A stretch of DNA of 64,000 nucleotides from Frischella perrara. Its GTDB lineage: Bacteria; Pseudomonadota; Gammaproteobacteria; Enterobacterales; Orbaceae. The stretch is taken from positions 1,241,192 through 1,305,191 of the forward strand of contig NZ_CP009056.1 of assembly GCF_000807275.1 (NCBI RefSeq). Direction: 5' to 3'. The position numbers and the translations under genes were made by a program. The notes beneath the pieces were generated by a model that saw only the letters and a list, made by a program, of their open reading frames with translations, searched no databases and was not told the DNA's origin. Positions 52,490-62,148 of the stretch are shown here, piece after piece (position 1 is the first letter of the stretch; each line of letters begins with the position of its first letter).

Positions 52490-52876
52490 ATGGGTATTTT
52501 AAAAAAACTAGTTGATGGTAGATTGAGTTTAGCGGTAACTTTTTGGATATTTTATTTTGTATTTCGAACTGTAATGAATATTGGCATTATCATAGGTTAT
52601 GTAGTAGCTCTTTTAGGTGTGATAACTGAACCTGTGCTTTATAGTATCATTACTGTAATTGTTATACTCGAATTTATCATGCTTATTGTAGTAATTATTG
52701 GTATATCTAATATTTTAAAAAATAAAGGAGTTACATTTTGGCCTATTGTTGCATTGATTGTATGTGGTTTTAACTGGATATTTATGATGCAATCTTTCTT
52801 TGATGGTTGCTATTCTTATGATGTTTTTTTAGACACTTATGCAATCGCTCTTGATGCATTAGAATCCCTAAATTAA
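52490..52876 (+). CDS. Paralogous small membrane protein 2
   Basis: 128 aa. The start is taken at ATG 52490 because AAGGA stands at the same distance from this codon in all members, and in two of them the upstream ATG is absent. Sequence GILKKLVDGRLSLAVTFWIFYFVFRTVM, then IGISNILKNKGVTFWPIVALIVC. Three membrane segments. The C-terminal tail (YSYDVFLDTYAIALDALESLN) is acidic and soluble. Confidence 0.6.
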   Translation: MGILKKLVDGRLSLAVTFWIFYFVFRTVMNIGIIIGYVVALLGVITEPVLYSIITVIVILEFIMLIVVIIGISNILKNKGVTFWPIVALIVCGFNWIFMMQSFFDGCYSYDVFLDTYAIALDALESLN

Positions 52877-52991
52877 CTATAACATTTTTTAATTTTATTG
52901 AATTATATAGTTTTTACATAAAACTTAACATGATCAACCATTAAGCTAAATGGAAAAATTAACAAAATAAAAATAGTCATTCATTTTATAT

Positions 52992-53025
52992 AATTCTCTT
53001 CTTAAGATCTTTTTAAAAGAGAATT
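52992..53025. repeat. Hairpin of the array unit, copy 1
   Basis: AATTCTCTT and AAGAGAATT around CTTAAGATCTTTTTA-type DNA, about 120 bases after the membrane gene. Identical copies at 55332-55365 and 57462-57495 mark the repeated unit; it may end transcription. Confidence 0.6.
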
Positions 53026-53118
53026 ATTAAAAGTGAATAAGATTCAATGGTTAGTTTTCATATTTCACTCTGATTTTCTTTTAATTAATCGCCTTTACTT
53101 GAAAAAACATCGCATACT

Positions 53119-53178
53119 ATTTGAAAACCATAGTTTTAAATTTTTAGATCTACGCGTTTGTAATTGGTTTTTCTTCAT
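53119..53178 (-). pseudogene. N-terminal fragment of an S24-type repressor
   Basis: Minus strand reads MKKNQLQTRRSKNLKLWFSN, the same as the first 20 residues of the repressor at 55639-56316 with one change, then homology stops where the rest of the gene is deleted. The leader after it (53179-53400) repeats 56317-56540. Confidence 0.8.
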
Positions 53179-53399
53179 AGTTGCTCCTATTTTTTATTTT
53201 TATTCACTACACAAGCAAATGCTAAACTTTAATTTTAAATAAACCAATGGTGAAAATAAATTCTTAAAATATTTATCTTAGCTTTAAAGAGGTGGAAAAA
53301 ATTTATTAAAGAAATTGAAATCTCAAAATCATTTTATATCAGCTTAAGTTAGGTGTCGTTTATATTTCAACAAGAGATACCACCAATAACACTAGTTAC

Positions 53400-53738
53400 A
53401 TCTTGAATTGAAGGAGTTTCTCTAATGAAAAATATTACTTAATTAGTACCTTAAGTCAAAATTATTAATAGTGATGATTCTAAAAAAATATGAAAAAAGA
53501 AGAGGTTGCCTAGACTCTTAATAAGGCATATGTTATACCTTATTTTTTGCAAACAGAATTCTTGCAACACCTTTCTTTGAAATCCTTTTAGTAACCAGCA
53601 TTATTGATTATTTTTATAATGGTCATTATAAGTATATTTAATATACTAAGGAAAAAAGTAACATTTTGGGGAATAATAGCATTAATAATATGTTTGATAA
53701 ATTTTATAGCTTTTTTTATAATTCCCGCCGCTGATTAA
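53400..53738 (+). pseudogene. P remnant and decayed membrane-protein copy
   Basis: Begins with the P-start remnant (AAAATATTACTTAATTAGTACC). From 53525 it encodes, with one or two frame changes, the C-terminal two thirds of the 51990-type protein (ICYTLFFANRILATPFFEIL, VTFWGIIALIICLINFIAFFIIPAAD). It then leads into the next intact member. Confidence 0.75.
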
Positions 53739-53845
53739 TAAACTAAATTTTATATGATAGTAATTGGATAATGGCTAAGAGATTTATTATTAAAATATAA
53801 TAAACTCTATTAGCTTAAATATAATAAATATTAAGGATGAATATA

Positions 53846-54208
53846 ATGGATATATTAAAAAGAATAGTTAGTGGTAAATTGAGTTTAGCGGTAATTTTTT
53901 GGGGATATTATTTTGGATTTATAATTATAGCTAATATCTGCTTGGGCATAAGTGGTGGAATAGCCCTTAGTAGTGGTATAATTAATGAATCTGTGCTTAA
54001 TTGTATCGTTATAGTGACGGTGATCCTTGAATTAATCATGATTATTGCAGTAATAGTTGGTATATCTAGGATTTTAAAATATCAAGGAGTTACGTTTTGG
54101 CGTATTGCTGCATTGATTGTATGTGCTATTCACTGCCTTGGAATAATCGGATGTTTGATAAATGGTGAGTATTCTTATTACGTTCTTGTAATTGGCATTT
54201 CTTCATAG
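53846..54208 (+). CDS. Paralogous small membrane protein 3, C-terminus altered
   Basis: 120 aa from ATG 53846 (AAGGA upstream). DILKRIVSGKLSLAVIFWGYYFGFIIIANICLGISG, then ELIMIIAVIVGISRILKYQGVTFWRIAALIVC. The last dozen residues (YYVLVIGISS) come from DNA that elsewhere is the antisense of a repressor start (compare 56300-56316), so a deletion fused the gene to that segment. Three membrane segments remain. Confidence 0.58.
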   Translation: MDILKRIVSGKLSLAVIFWGYYFGFIIIANICLGISGGIALSSGIINESVLNCIVIVTVILELIMIIAVIVGISRILKYQGVTFWRIAALIVCAIHCLGIIGCLINGEYSYYVLVIGISS

Positions 54209-54419
54209 TTACTCCTATTTTTTATTTTTATTCACTACACAAGCAAATGCTAAACTTTAATTTTAAATAGACCAGTGGTGAAAATAAATTATTAAAATAT
54301 TTATCTTAGCTTTAAATAGGTAGAAAAAATTTGTTAAAGAAATTGAAATCTCAAAATCATTTTGCACAGCTTAAGTTAGGTATCGTTTATATTTCAACAT
54401 GAGATACCACCAATAACAC

Positions 54420-54756
54420 TAGTTACATCTTGAATTGAAGGAGATTTCTCTAATGAGAAATATTACTGAATTAGTACTTTAAGTCAAAATTATTAATAGT
54501 GATGATTCTAAAAAATATGAAAAAAGAAGAGGTTACCTAGACTCTTAATAAGGCATATGTTATATCTTATTTTTTGCAAACAGAATACCTACACCACCTT
54601 TCTTTGAAATTCTTTTAGTAACCAGCATTATAATTATAATGACCATTATAAGTATATTAAATATACTAAGAAAAAAGTAACATTTTGGGGAATAATAGCA
54701 TTAATAATATGTTTGATAAATTTTATAGCTTTTTTTATAATTCCCGCGCTGATTAA
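54420..54756 (+). pseudogene. P remnant and decayed membrane-protein copy, second
   Basis: Same composition as 53400-53738: P-start remnant (AGAAATATTACTGAATTAGTAC) and, from 54552, the decayed 51990-type protein with further short deletions. The DNA from 54209 to 54419 repeats the repressor leader without the repressor. Confidence 0.75.
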
Positions 54757-54852
54757 TAAATTAAATTTTTTATGATAGTAATTGGATAATAGCTAAGAGA
54801 TTTATAATAAACTCTGTTAGCTTAAATATAATAAATATTAAGGATAAATATA

Positions 54853-55197
54853 ATGGATATTTTAAAAAAAATAATTAGTGGTAAATTGAGTTTAGCGGTA
54901 ATGTTTTGGGGATATTATTTTGGATTTATAATTATAGCGACTGCCTGCATGGGCATTACTTACGGATTCGGATTTAATAAACCTATGCTTTATTGTATCT
55001 TTTTAGTGACTACTATAATTGAATTATTAATGATTATTGCAGTAACAATTGGTATATCTAGGATTTTAAAATATCAAGGAGTTACGTTTTGGGGGCTTGC
55101 TGCATTGATTGTATGTGTTCTTCACTGCATGGGAATAATCATATGTTTCTTAGATGGTTCGTATTCTTATAATGAATTTTTAGATAAACATTTATAA
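54853..55197 (+). CDS. Paralogous small membrane protein 4
   Basis: 114 aa from ATG 54853; the upstream ATG of members 2 and 3 reads ATA here, which fixes the start. DILKKIISGKLSLAVMFWGYYFGFIIIATACMGITYGF, then IGISRILKYQGVTFWGLAALIVCVLHCMGIIICFLDG. Three membrane segments and a short soluble tail (YSYNEFLDKHL). Nearly the same as member 5 apart from the central loop. Confidence 0.6.
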   Translation: MDILKKIISGKLSLAVMFWGYYFGFIIIATACMGITYGFGFNKPMLYCIFLVTTIIELLMIIAVTIGISRILKYQGVTFWGLAALIVCVLHCMGIIICFLDGSYSYNEFLDKHL

Positions 55198-55331
55198 TTT
55201 GAAGAATCCGCAAATTAACTATAACATTTTTTAATTTTATGAATTATATAGTCTTTACATAAAACTTAACTGATCAACCATTAAGCTAAATGGAAAAATT
55301 AACAAAATAAAAATAGTTATTCATTTTATAT

Positions 55332-55365
55332 AATTCTCTTCTTAAGATCTTTTTAAAAGAGAATT
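55332..55365. repeat. Hairpin of the array unit, copy 2
   Basis: AATTCTCTT/AAGAGAATT as at 52992. The DNA from 55198 to 55638 also holds, at about 55590-55635, the remnant of an O-gene start (ATGACTAAGTTTATAGCTAA) just before the repressor stop. Confidence 0.6.
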
Positions 55366-55638
55366 ATTAAAAGGGAATTAGATTCAATGATTAGTTTTCA
55401 TATTTCACTCTGATCTTCTTTTAATTAATCGCCTTTACTTGAAGAAACATCGCATACTATTTTGTTGTGCAAGGAATAAAAAATCAATTAATGGTATTTT
55501 TCTACCAAAGCAATAAAAATAAGATTATTTTATGACAATTTTAAACAATAAAAACACAAAGTCAGTGTGAATGATATATAGTACTCAAGTATTCAATGAG
55601 GGTATTAATTAATGACTAAGTTTATAGCTAAGTTCATA

Positions 55639-56316
55639 TTAGCCATGCTTTTTAAGCATCATAGATTGACTTAATATTACTTTACCATGTATACCTAATT
55701 GATCAAACTCATCAGTTAATATTTCCCAATCTCTATATTTCTTGTTATCTGATAACACAACAAGCTTATTTTTTATCATTTGAAGACGCCTTACATATAA
55801 TCTATTTTCAAAGGTAAATATATATATACCATCATTTTGGAATTGATTAACTGTAATATCTATATAAATAATGTCCCCATTCTCAAACGTTCCTTGCATC
55901 GAATCATTGGAAACATTAATAATCTTTAAGTTGTTAGATGGCATTCCGTTAAATAATGTTTTTGCTAGCTGATTGTCATATTCGATACATTTTATAAGTT
56001 CTACTATATCTTTATTTAAATTTCTATTTTCTGAAAATGCAGTTACGTCCAAAACTTCTATTACATACTTATTATTATCGATGTAATCTTCATTAACATT
56101 ATTAGTTACACTTAAATCTTCGTTAAGTAATTTATCTAAATAAAACGGAGGCATACCATAATCAGATTCTAAACGACGTGCTGATCTTTCCCCGAAAGGG
56201 GCTTTACCATGAGTTAGCTGAGAAATATAGCTTTTCTCTTTTGGTGGTATTGATCTATTTGAAAACCATAGTTTTAAATTTTTAGATCTACGCGCTTGTA
56301 ATTGGTTTTTCTTCAT
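55639..56316 (-). CDS. S24-type repressor 3, catalytic lysine replaced by arginine
   Basis: 225 aa. The N-terminal DNA-binding part (QARRSKNLKLWFSNRSIPPKEKSYISQLTHGKAPFGERSARRLE) differs from repressor 2, while the C-terminal S24 part is close to it (FNGMPSNNLKIINVSNDSMQGTFENGD with Ser139; LYVRRLQMIKNK with Arg176 in place of the catalytic lysine). No Ala-Gly or Cys-Gly cleavage pair is visible (TAFSENR). Different operator specificity but the same possibly uncleavable regulatory domain. The SD on the minus strand is AGGAGC. Confidence 0.82.
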   Translation of the reverse strand: MKKNQLQARRSKNLKLWFSNRSIPPKEKSYISQLTHGKAPFGERSARRLESDYGMPPFYLDKLLNEDLSVTNNVNEDYIDNNKYVIEVLDVTAFSENRNLNKDIVELIKCIEYDNQLAKTLFNGMPSNNLKIINVSNDSMQGTFENGDIIYIDITVNQFQNDGIYIFTFENRLYVRRLQMIKNKLVVLSDNKKYRDWEILTDEFDQLGIHGKVILSQSMMLKKHG

Positions 56317-56539
56317 AGTTGCTCCTATTTTTTATTTTTATTCACTACACAAGCAAATGCTAAACTTTAATTTTAAATAAACCAATGGTGAAAATAAATT
56401 ATTAAAATATTTATCCTAGCTTTAAAGAGGTGGAAATAATTTGTTAAAGAAATTGAAATCTCAAAATCATTTTATATCAGCTTAAGTTAGGTGTCGTTTA
56501 TATTTCAACAAGAGATACCACCAATAACACTAGTTACAT

Positions 56540-56883
56540 TAAATTGAAGGAGATTTCTCTAAAGAAAAATATTACTGAATTAGTACTTTAAGTCAAAATT
56601 ATTAATAGTGATGATTCTAAAAAATATGAAAAAAGAAGAGGTTACCTAGACTCTTAATAAATAGTATTTTTGGCATATGTTATACCTTATTTTTGCAAAC
56701 AGAATACCTGCAACACCTTTCTTTGAAATTCTTTTAATAACCAGCATTATTGACCATTATTATAATGGTCATTATAAGTATATATAATATATTAAGGAAA
56801 AAAGTAACATTTTGGGGAATAATAGCATTAATAATATGTTTGATAAATCTTATAGCTTTTTTTATAATTCCCGCGCTGATTAA
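56540..56883 (+). pseudogene. P remnant and decayed membrane-protein copy, third
   Basis: P-start remnant (AAAAATATTACTGAATTAGTAC), then from 56661 a decayed 51990-type gene beginning NSIFGICYTLF and ending FFIIPALIN. The leader 56317-56539 is the fullest version of the repressor upstream region in the array. Confidence 0.75.
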
Positions 56884-56979
56884 TAAACTAAATCTTTTAT
56901 GATAGTAATTGGATAATAGCTAAGAGATTTATAATAAACTCTGTTAGCTTAAATATAATAAATATTAAGGATAAATATA

Positions 56980-57345
56980 ATGGATATTTTAAAAAAAATA
57001 GTTAGTGGTAAATTGACTTTAGCGGTAATTTTTTGGGGATATTATTTTGGATTTATGATTATATCTACCATCTGCATGTTCATTAGTCGCCGTTTCCCAT
57101 TTAATAATACTATGCATTATTTTATCTTTTTAGTGACTATTATAATTCAATTATTAATGATTATTGCAGTAATAATTGGTATATCTAGGATTTTAAAATA
57201 TCAAGGAGTTACGTTTTGGTGTCTTGCTGCATTGATTGTATGTGTTCTTCACTCCCTGGGAATAATCGTAGGTCTTTTCGAAGGTAAGTATTCTTATGAT
57301 GTATTTTTACATAAATATTTATCAATTAAAGAATCCGCAAATTAA
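56980..57345 (+). CDS. Paralogous small membrane protein 5
   Basis: 121 aa. DILKKIVSGKLTLAVIFWGYYFGFMIISTICMFISRRF, then IIQLLMIIAVIIGISRILKYQGVTFWCLAALIVCVLHSLGIIVGLFEG and a soluble tail (YSYDVFLHKYLSIKESAN). Start at the codon with AAGGA nine bases before it. Last member of the array and of the phage-derived region. Confidence 0.6.
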   Translation: MDILKKIVSGKLTLAVIFWGYYFGFMIISTICMFISRRFPFNNTMHYFIFLVTIIIQLLMIIAVIIGISRILKYQGVTFWCLAALIVCVLHSLGIIVGLFEGKYSYDVFLHKYLSIKESAN

Positions 57346-57461
57346 CTATAACATTTTTTAATTTTATGAATTATATAGTCTTTACATAAAACTTAACATG
57401 ATCAACCATTAAGACAAATAGAAAAAAATTAACAAAATAAAAATAGTCATTCATTTTATAT

Positions 57462-57495
57462 AATTCTCTTCTTAAGATCTTTTTAAAAGAGAATT
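57462..57495. repeat. Hairpin of the array unit, copy 3
   Basis: Third identical AATTCTCTT/AAGAGAATT hairpin. From about 57560 to 57802 the DNA is no longer repeated and holds no gene I can see; chromosomal genes resume after it. No copy of the tRNA-Arg 3' end is present there. Confidence 0.6.
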
Positions 57496-57802
57496 ATTAA
57501 AAGGGAATTAGATACAATGGTTAGTTTTCATATCCCACTCTGATCTTCTTTTAATTAATTGCCTTAATTACTTAATTATAACTTCTTCATTTTTTAATCA
57601 TCTTTTTAACAATCCAACTTAAATTTTCAATATCGTTCATTTCTTATTTTATATTCATTGAATTGATTTTATGTAATAAAAAGGATGTTATTTTGTCATT
57701 TTTCAATCCAAATTCAGCATTTAAATTAGTTGTATAATATTGATTTTTAATGATATTCTAATAAAACAATGACTTAACTTTTAAACTGTTCGGAGAGTGG
57801 TT

Positions 57803-58576
57803 ATGTATTTAGTAGAGATGACACCCAAATTTATATTAGCGCTTATAATATTACTTATCTATGTAAAATTATCTGGTAAAAGTCAAATTGCACCGATGTC
57901 CCAATTAGATCAAGTCGGTAGTATGGTCATTGGTGCTTTAGTTGGTGGTGCACTATTAAGTCCATCTGTATCGGCTATAGATGCATCTTGTTTAGTTATC
58001 ATTTGGGGAGCTTTATTAATTCTCATTCGTTATATTAAATCGAAAAATTCTCGTTTAAGAGATGCCATCGATGGTAAACCGATTCAGTTAGTTAAAAATG
58101 GTCATTTGATTTCAACAAATTTCACAAAAGCGAATTTACCAGTTAGGGATTTTGAAACTTTAGTCAATATCCAAGGGGTATATAGCTTTAATCAATTGAA
58201 AGAAGTCTGGTATGAATTAAATGGTTCATTAACCATTATCAAAAAAGGCGATAAAGATATTGCCGTATTAGTGATTGAAGATAGTGCAATAAGTCAAAAT
58301 AATCTTGAACAGTTACATAAAGATGAAAATTGGTTAAATGAAGAAATCAAAAAACAGGGATACAAAGAAGTGAGTGAAATTTTCTGTGCAGAATGGTTTG
58401 ATAATAAATTATGGATATATCCTAACGATGGAGTTGTCGTTCAACCTCCTAAAGCACATCATGAAGTTCGCCATGAAAATACTTTGACAGAAACAGAGGA
58501 TAAACCCGTTAAAAAAACCGCTACTAAAAGAGCAACAAAGCCAAGAGTAAGCAAAAAAACCACGCCAACGGAATAA
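57803..58576 (+). CDS. DUF421/YetF-like membrane protein
   Basis: 257 aa from ATG 57803 with GGAG upstream; an in-frame GTG two codons earlier was not chosen. There are three N-terminal membrane segments (FILALIILLIYVKLSG, VGSMVIGALVGGALLSP, CLVIIWGALLILIRYI) followed by the DUF421 cytoplasmic domain (DGKPIQLVKNGHLI, then NLPVRDFETLVNIQGVYSFNQLKEVWYELNG). The C-terminal tail is rich in Lys and Thr (KPVKKTATKRATKPRVSKK). The function of the family is not established; Bacillus YetF members act in spore or envelope processes. A chromosomal gene, unlike its left neighbours. Confidence 0.82.
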   Translation: MYLVEMTPKFILALIILLIYVKLSGKSQIAPMSQLDQVGSMVIGALVGGALLSPSVSAIDASCLVIIWGALLILIRYIKSKNSRLRDAIDGKPIQLVKNGHLISTNFTKANLPVRDFETLVNIQGVYSFNQLKEVWYELNGSLTIIKKGDKDIAVLVIEDSAISQNNLEQLHKDENWLNEEIKKQGYKEVSEIFCAEWFDNKLWIYPNDGVVVQPPKAHHEVRHENTLTETEDKPVKKTATKRATKPRVSKKTTPTE

Positions 58577-58623
58577 CTTAAATAAGGTGGAAATAATTCC
58601 ACCTTACCCAATAAATTACTTAT

Positions 58624-58896
58624 TCAACGTAATTGACTATCTTTATTACCACGTCGATTAAATAATGAAAAATTTTTTTCAAGTTGTTTATCGATTTGAT
58701 ATTGACAATCTATACAATATTTTACGCCTTTTATAGCTTTTCTTCTTGCTTCTGGGATTAATTCTCCACATTCAAAACAATACTTTGCACTGATTGAATT
58801 TTGATTTAACTGACGTCGCGCGTTTTCAATTCCATCAGTTATTGTACTTTCAATTTGTTGATTAACGGCATCATCAGACGCCCATCCAACTGCCAT
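58624..58896 (-). CDS. ybiI: YbiI-like DksA/TraR C4 zinc-finger protein
   Basis: 90 aa from ATG 58896; the frame is open further upstream but the family starts MAxGWAxDDAVN, as here. It has the CxxC-17-CxxC zinc finger (CFECGELIPEARRKAI, CIDC) and the characteristic end FNRRGNKDSQLR shared with E. coli YbiI. Related to DksA but lacking the long coiled coil, so a role at RNA polymerase is only suggested. Confidence 0.88.
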   Translation of the reverse strand: MAVGWASDDAVNQQIESTITDGIENARRQLNQNSISAKYCFECGELIPEARRKAIKGVKYCIDCQYQIDKQLEKNFSLFNRRGNKDSQLR

Positions 58897-59080
58897 ATAC
58901 TTATTACTCCTGATAGATTTTATATTGCCTATATATGGGTATAAATTGTTAAATATCAATAGGTTATATTGATTTTAGTAATAAGTTTGGCTTGTGGTTA
59001 ATTACTTTAATGATATGATAAAATGAAAGTATATAAATAACTGAATTTTAAATATAACGGGTTAAAAATTGGGTGATAGG

Positions 59081-59614
59081 ATGAAAAACTATGAACTTGC
59101 AACTTTTGCGGGTGGTTGTTTTTGGTGTATGGTAAAACCATTCGATCAGTATGATGGCGTAATTAAGGTTATATCAGGTTATACTGGTGGTCATTTGATT
59201 AATCCCACTTATCAACAAGTATGTAAGGGAGATACCGGACATACTGAAGCTGTACAAATTACTTATGATCCAAACAAAATTAGCTATTCACAATTATTAT
59301 CAATTTTTTGGCAGCAAATTGATCCTACCGATGGAAATGGACAGTTTGCCGATAGGGGAGATTCTTATCGGCCCGTGATTTTCTATCATAACGCTGAACA
59401 GCAGAATCTGGCATTAGAATCGAAAAAAGCATTACAAGACAGTAAACAGTTTAATAAACCTATAAAGGTAGCGATAGAACCCGCTCAACCTTTTTATCCT
59501 GCAGAAGATTATCATCAAAATTTTTATTTAAAACAACCTAATCATTATCAACGTTATAATCAATTATCTGGCCGAGCGGATTTCATCACTAAACATTGGT
59601 CTCATAAGAAATAA
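59081..59614 (+). CDS. msrA: Peptide methionine (S)-S-oxide reductase MsrA
   Basis: 177 aa from ATG 59081; an in-frame TTG four codons earlier is less likely. Catalytic motif GGCFWC with Cys13, then the family blocks [28 protein letters not shown] and [26 protein letters not shown]. It reduces the S epimer of methionine sulfoxide in proteins. It is encoded just before a b-type cytochrome and msrB, making a small oxidative-damage repair cluster. Confidence 0.94.
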   Translation: MKNYELATFAGGCFWCMVKPFDQYDGVIKVISGYTGGHLINPTYQQVCKGDTGHTEAVQITYDPNKISYSQLLSIFWQQIDPTDGNGQFADRGDSYRPVIFYHNAEQQNLALESKKALQDSKQFNKPIKVAIEPAQPFYPAEDYHQNFYLKQPNHYQRYNQLSGRADFITKHWSHKK

Positions 59615-59650
59615 CCTCTATAACATGACTTTTTAGGAAAAGGAAAGAAA

Positions 59651-60169
59651 ATGCAAAATTATCCACAATATACTAATAAGCAAAAATATTTACACTGGTT
59701 TTCAGCATGTTTAGTTTTCATCGTTATTGCTTTACCGCTTTATAAATTATATTTCGTAAATTGGTTAGGTTCGATGGCTAATTTATTTTCTTTGCATAAA
59801 TCTCTTGGGATCATCATTTTATTATTGACCATATGGCGTATTATAATCATCAGAAAAAACGGGGTACCCGATGTCATACCCAGAGAGCATAAATTACAAC
59901 GTATTTTAGCTAAATCTGTTCAAGGTTTCATCTATTTACTATTGTTTCTTTTACCTCTTTCCGGCTATTTAATGAGTAGTAAAGCACTTAATTTTTTGGG
60001 GATAATTTCCATACCCGCTGTCTCATTGCCTAACAATGGCTATGTAATATTTCATCTTATTCATAATTATGGTTCTTACTTATTAATTATGTTTCTTTTT
60101 TTACACATAATTGGTGCATTATTTCACTATTTTTGGGTAAAGGATAAGGTACTTCAATCTATGCTATAA
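59651..60169 (+). CDS. Cytochrome b561 family protein
   Basis: 172 aa with SD AAAGGAAAG. Four membrane helices with histidines at the expected places: His15 (YLHWFSA), His49 (SLHKSLGIIILLLTIWR), and two near the C-terminus (FHLIHNYGSYLLIMFLFLHIIGALFHYF). These would hold two b hemes in the inner membrane. The family moves electrons from quinol or superoxide. Placement between msrA and msrB suggests a link to oxidative stress or to supply of reducing power. Confidence 0.85.
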   Translation: MQNYPQYTNKQKYLHWFSACLVFIVIALPLYKLYFVNWLGSMANLFSLHKSLGIIILLLTIWRIIIIRKNGVPDVIPREHKLQRILAKSVQGFIYLLLFLLPLSGYLMSSKALNFLGIISIPAVSLPNNGYVIFHLIHNYGSYLLIMFLFLHIIGALFHYFWVKDKVLQSML

Positions 60170-60226
60170 ATTTGTATCAACGAATATGATGAAGATTCGT
60201 TGTTTTGTATTTTAAAGGGGAGATTT

Positions 60227-60673
60227 ATGAATAATGTCAGTAAAAAACAAGCAATATTAGCTTTGAATGCTATGCAACGATATGTGACACAGCAAGATGG
60301 CACTGAACCTCCCTTTGATAATGAATTTAATAGTCACAAAGCAGAAGGATTGTATGTTGATATAGTCTCCGGCGAACCTTTATTCTCATCTTTAGATAAA
60401 TTTGATTCGCGTTGTGGGTGGCCAAGTTTTAGTAAACCTGTTGAACCTAACAATATTGTCGAGAAAGCTGATAATAGTTACGGTATGCATCGTACCGAGG
60501 TACGATCCGCTGATGCAGATTCCCATCTAGGGCATGTATTTAATGATGGGCCTAAAGCAGCAGGCGGTTTGCGTTATTGTATTAATTCGGCAGCATTACG
60601 TTTTATACCCAAAAATGAATTAGAGAAAGAGGGGTATGGACAATATCTGAAATTATTTACGAAACAAAAGTAG
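60227..60673 (+). CDS. msrB: Peptide methionine (R)-S-oxide reductase MsrB
   Basis: 148 aa from ATG 60227 with GGGGAG upstream. Catalytic Cys118 in LRYCINS, probable resolving Cys63 in RCGWPSF, and the block [22 protein letters not shown]. The two CxxC pairs that bind zinc in E. coli MsrB are missing: the first site reads [11 protein letters not shown]. It is thus the zinc-free form known in many bacteria. It repairs the R epimer, complementing msrA. Confidence 0.94.
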   Translation: MNNVSKKQAILALNAMQRYVTQQDGTEPPFDNEFNSHKAEGLYVDIVSGEPLFSSLDKFDSRCGWPSFSKPVEPNNIVEKADNSYGMHRTEVRSADADSHLGHVFNDGPKAAGGLRYCINSAALRFIPKNELEKEGYGQYLKLFTKQK

Positions 60674-60714
60674 CTTTTTAATTTGATTCACTTTTTTACT
60701 AAGACAGGTATTGT

Positions 60715-62148
60715 ATGGCTGTGCATTTAGTATGGTTTCGTAATGATCTACGCATTAATGATAACATGGCACTTTATCATGCTTGTACAGACCCAAATGC
60801 ATTGGTAATTGCTGTTTATTTTGCGACGCCCAAGCAATGGCATAAACATAATTTATCAGCGCGACAAGCTTGGTTTATTTATCAACATTTGCAATCGCTT
60901 AATGATCAATTATCTGAATTAAACATTCCACTAATTTATAAGGAAGTTGCATTATTTGAAGATTCAATTCCAGTAGTTTTATCTTTATGTCAACAATATA
61001 AAGTGACTGATGTTTATTTCAATCGACAATATGAATTTAATGAACAGCAACGTGATAATAACTTAAAAAATCAACTAAGTTTGTATAACATATGCTGTCA
61101 TCATTATGATGATTCAGTATTGCTACCACCAGGAAAAGTTGTCACTAGTAGTGGTAATATGTATCAAGTTTTTACACCTTTCAGACGGCGCTATCAAAAA
61201 TATTTTTTACAACATTCGATAACTGTATTGCCTAAACCTAATAAACGTTGTCAATCGCTATTATCTGAACATCATGCAAAACAGATTAGATCATTTAATT
61301 ATCCCATGTTGAGTAGCACATTTTTTGCAATAGGTGAAAAGCAGGCTATAAACCTTTTAGATAAATTTTGTGAACAGTCGGTAGAGAACTATCTAGCATT
61401 TCGGGATATTATGTCCATAAATGGCACAAGTCAATTATCAGCCTATTTAACAGTTGGTATACTATCCCCAAGACAATGTTTATCGAATTTATTATCAAAA
61501 CATCCAAACTTACTACATTTCAGCCAATCAGGTGCTTATGGTTGGTTTAGCCAATTAGTTTGGCGGGAGTTTTATCGTCACCTTCTGGTTGCTTATCCTA
61601 AATTATCTAAAAATTTGCCATTTATTGATTGGACTTGTCGTATTATCTGGCGCAATAATGAAGCTGATTTTTTAGCATGGCAAAAAGGATTAACCGGTTT
61701 TCCAATTGTTGATGCAGCTATGCGACAGTTAAACTCTACTGGTTGGATGCATAACCGTTTAAGATTGATTACTGCTAGTTTTCTTGTAAAAGATTTACTG
61801 ATTGATTGGCGTCAAGGTGAATCCTTTTTTATGTCGCAACTTATTGACGGTGATTTAGCAGCGAACAATGGTGGGTGGCAATGGTCTGCATCGACTGGAA
61901 CAGATGCAGCTCCTTATTTTCGGATTTTCAATCCTACAACTCAGGGAAAACGTTTTGACCCGCAAGGTAAATTTATCCGGCAATACTTACCCGAATTAGC
62001 CGATGTTCCTGATAAATTTATTCATCAACCGCATAAATGGGCTGAGCAACAGCATTTAAATCTTGATTATCCTAAACCTATAGTCGATCATAAACAAGCA
62101 AGACTACAAACCTTAACTGCATTTGATATGGCTAAATTAACATCTTGA
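60715..62148 (+). CDS. phrB: Deoxyribodipyrimidine photolyase
   Basis: 477 aa, close to the 472 of E. coli PhrB. The N-terminal antenna-pigment domain opens HLVWFRNDLRINDNMAL. The FAD domain contains SQLVWREFYRHLL, FPIVDAAMRQLNSTGWMHNRLRLITASFLVKDLLIDWR, and NNGGWQWSASTGTDAAPYFRIFNP. It splits cyclobutane pyrimidine dimers using blue light. Continues the repair-gene cluster. Confidence 0.95.
   Translation: MAVHLVWFRNDLRINDNMALYHACTDPNALVIAVYFATPKQWHKHNLSARQAWFIYQHLQSLNDQLSELNIPLIYKEVALFEDSIPVVLSLCQQYKVTDVYFNRQYEFNEQQRDNNLKNQLSLYNICCHHYDDSVLLPPGKVVTSSGNMYQVFTPFRRRYQKYFLQHSITVLPKPNKRCQSLLSEHHAKQIRSFNYPMLSSTFFAIGEKQAINLLDKFCEQSVENYLAFRDIMSINGTSQLSAYLTVGILSPRQCLSNLLSKHPNLLHFSQSGAYGWFSQLVWREFYRHLLVAYPKLSKNLPFIDWTCRIIWRNNEADFLAWQKGLTGFPIVDAAMRQLNSTGWMHNRLRLITASFLVKDLLIDWRQGESFFMSQLIDGDLAANNGGWQWSASTGTDAAPYFRIFNPTTQGKRFDPQGKFIRQYLPELADVPDKFIHQPHKWAEQQHLNLDYPKPIVDHKQARLQTLTAFDMAKLTS

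Noticed and set aside
53033-53242. 69-aa ORF in the membrane-protein array
   Set aside because: It crosses the antisense of a repressor fragment and its leader, has no conserved counterpart in the other units and no proper ribosome binding site.
57346-57802. Possible right attachment site matching the tRNA-Arg 3' end
   Set aside because: I read the stretch for TCGAATCC and GGGGACGCCA and found neither.
60227-60673. MsrB as damaged because the zinc cysteines are absent
   Set aside because: Zinc-free MsrB proteins are common and the catalytic and resolving cysteines are present.
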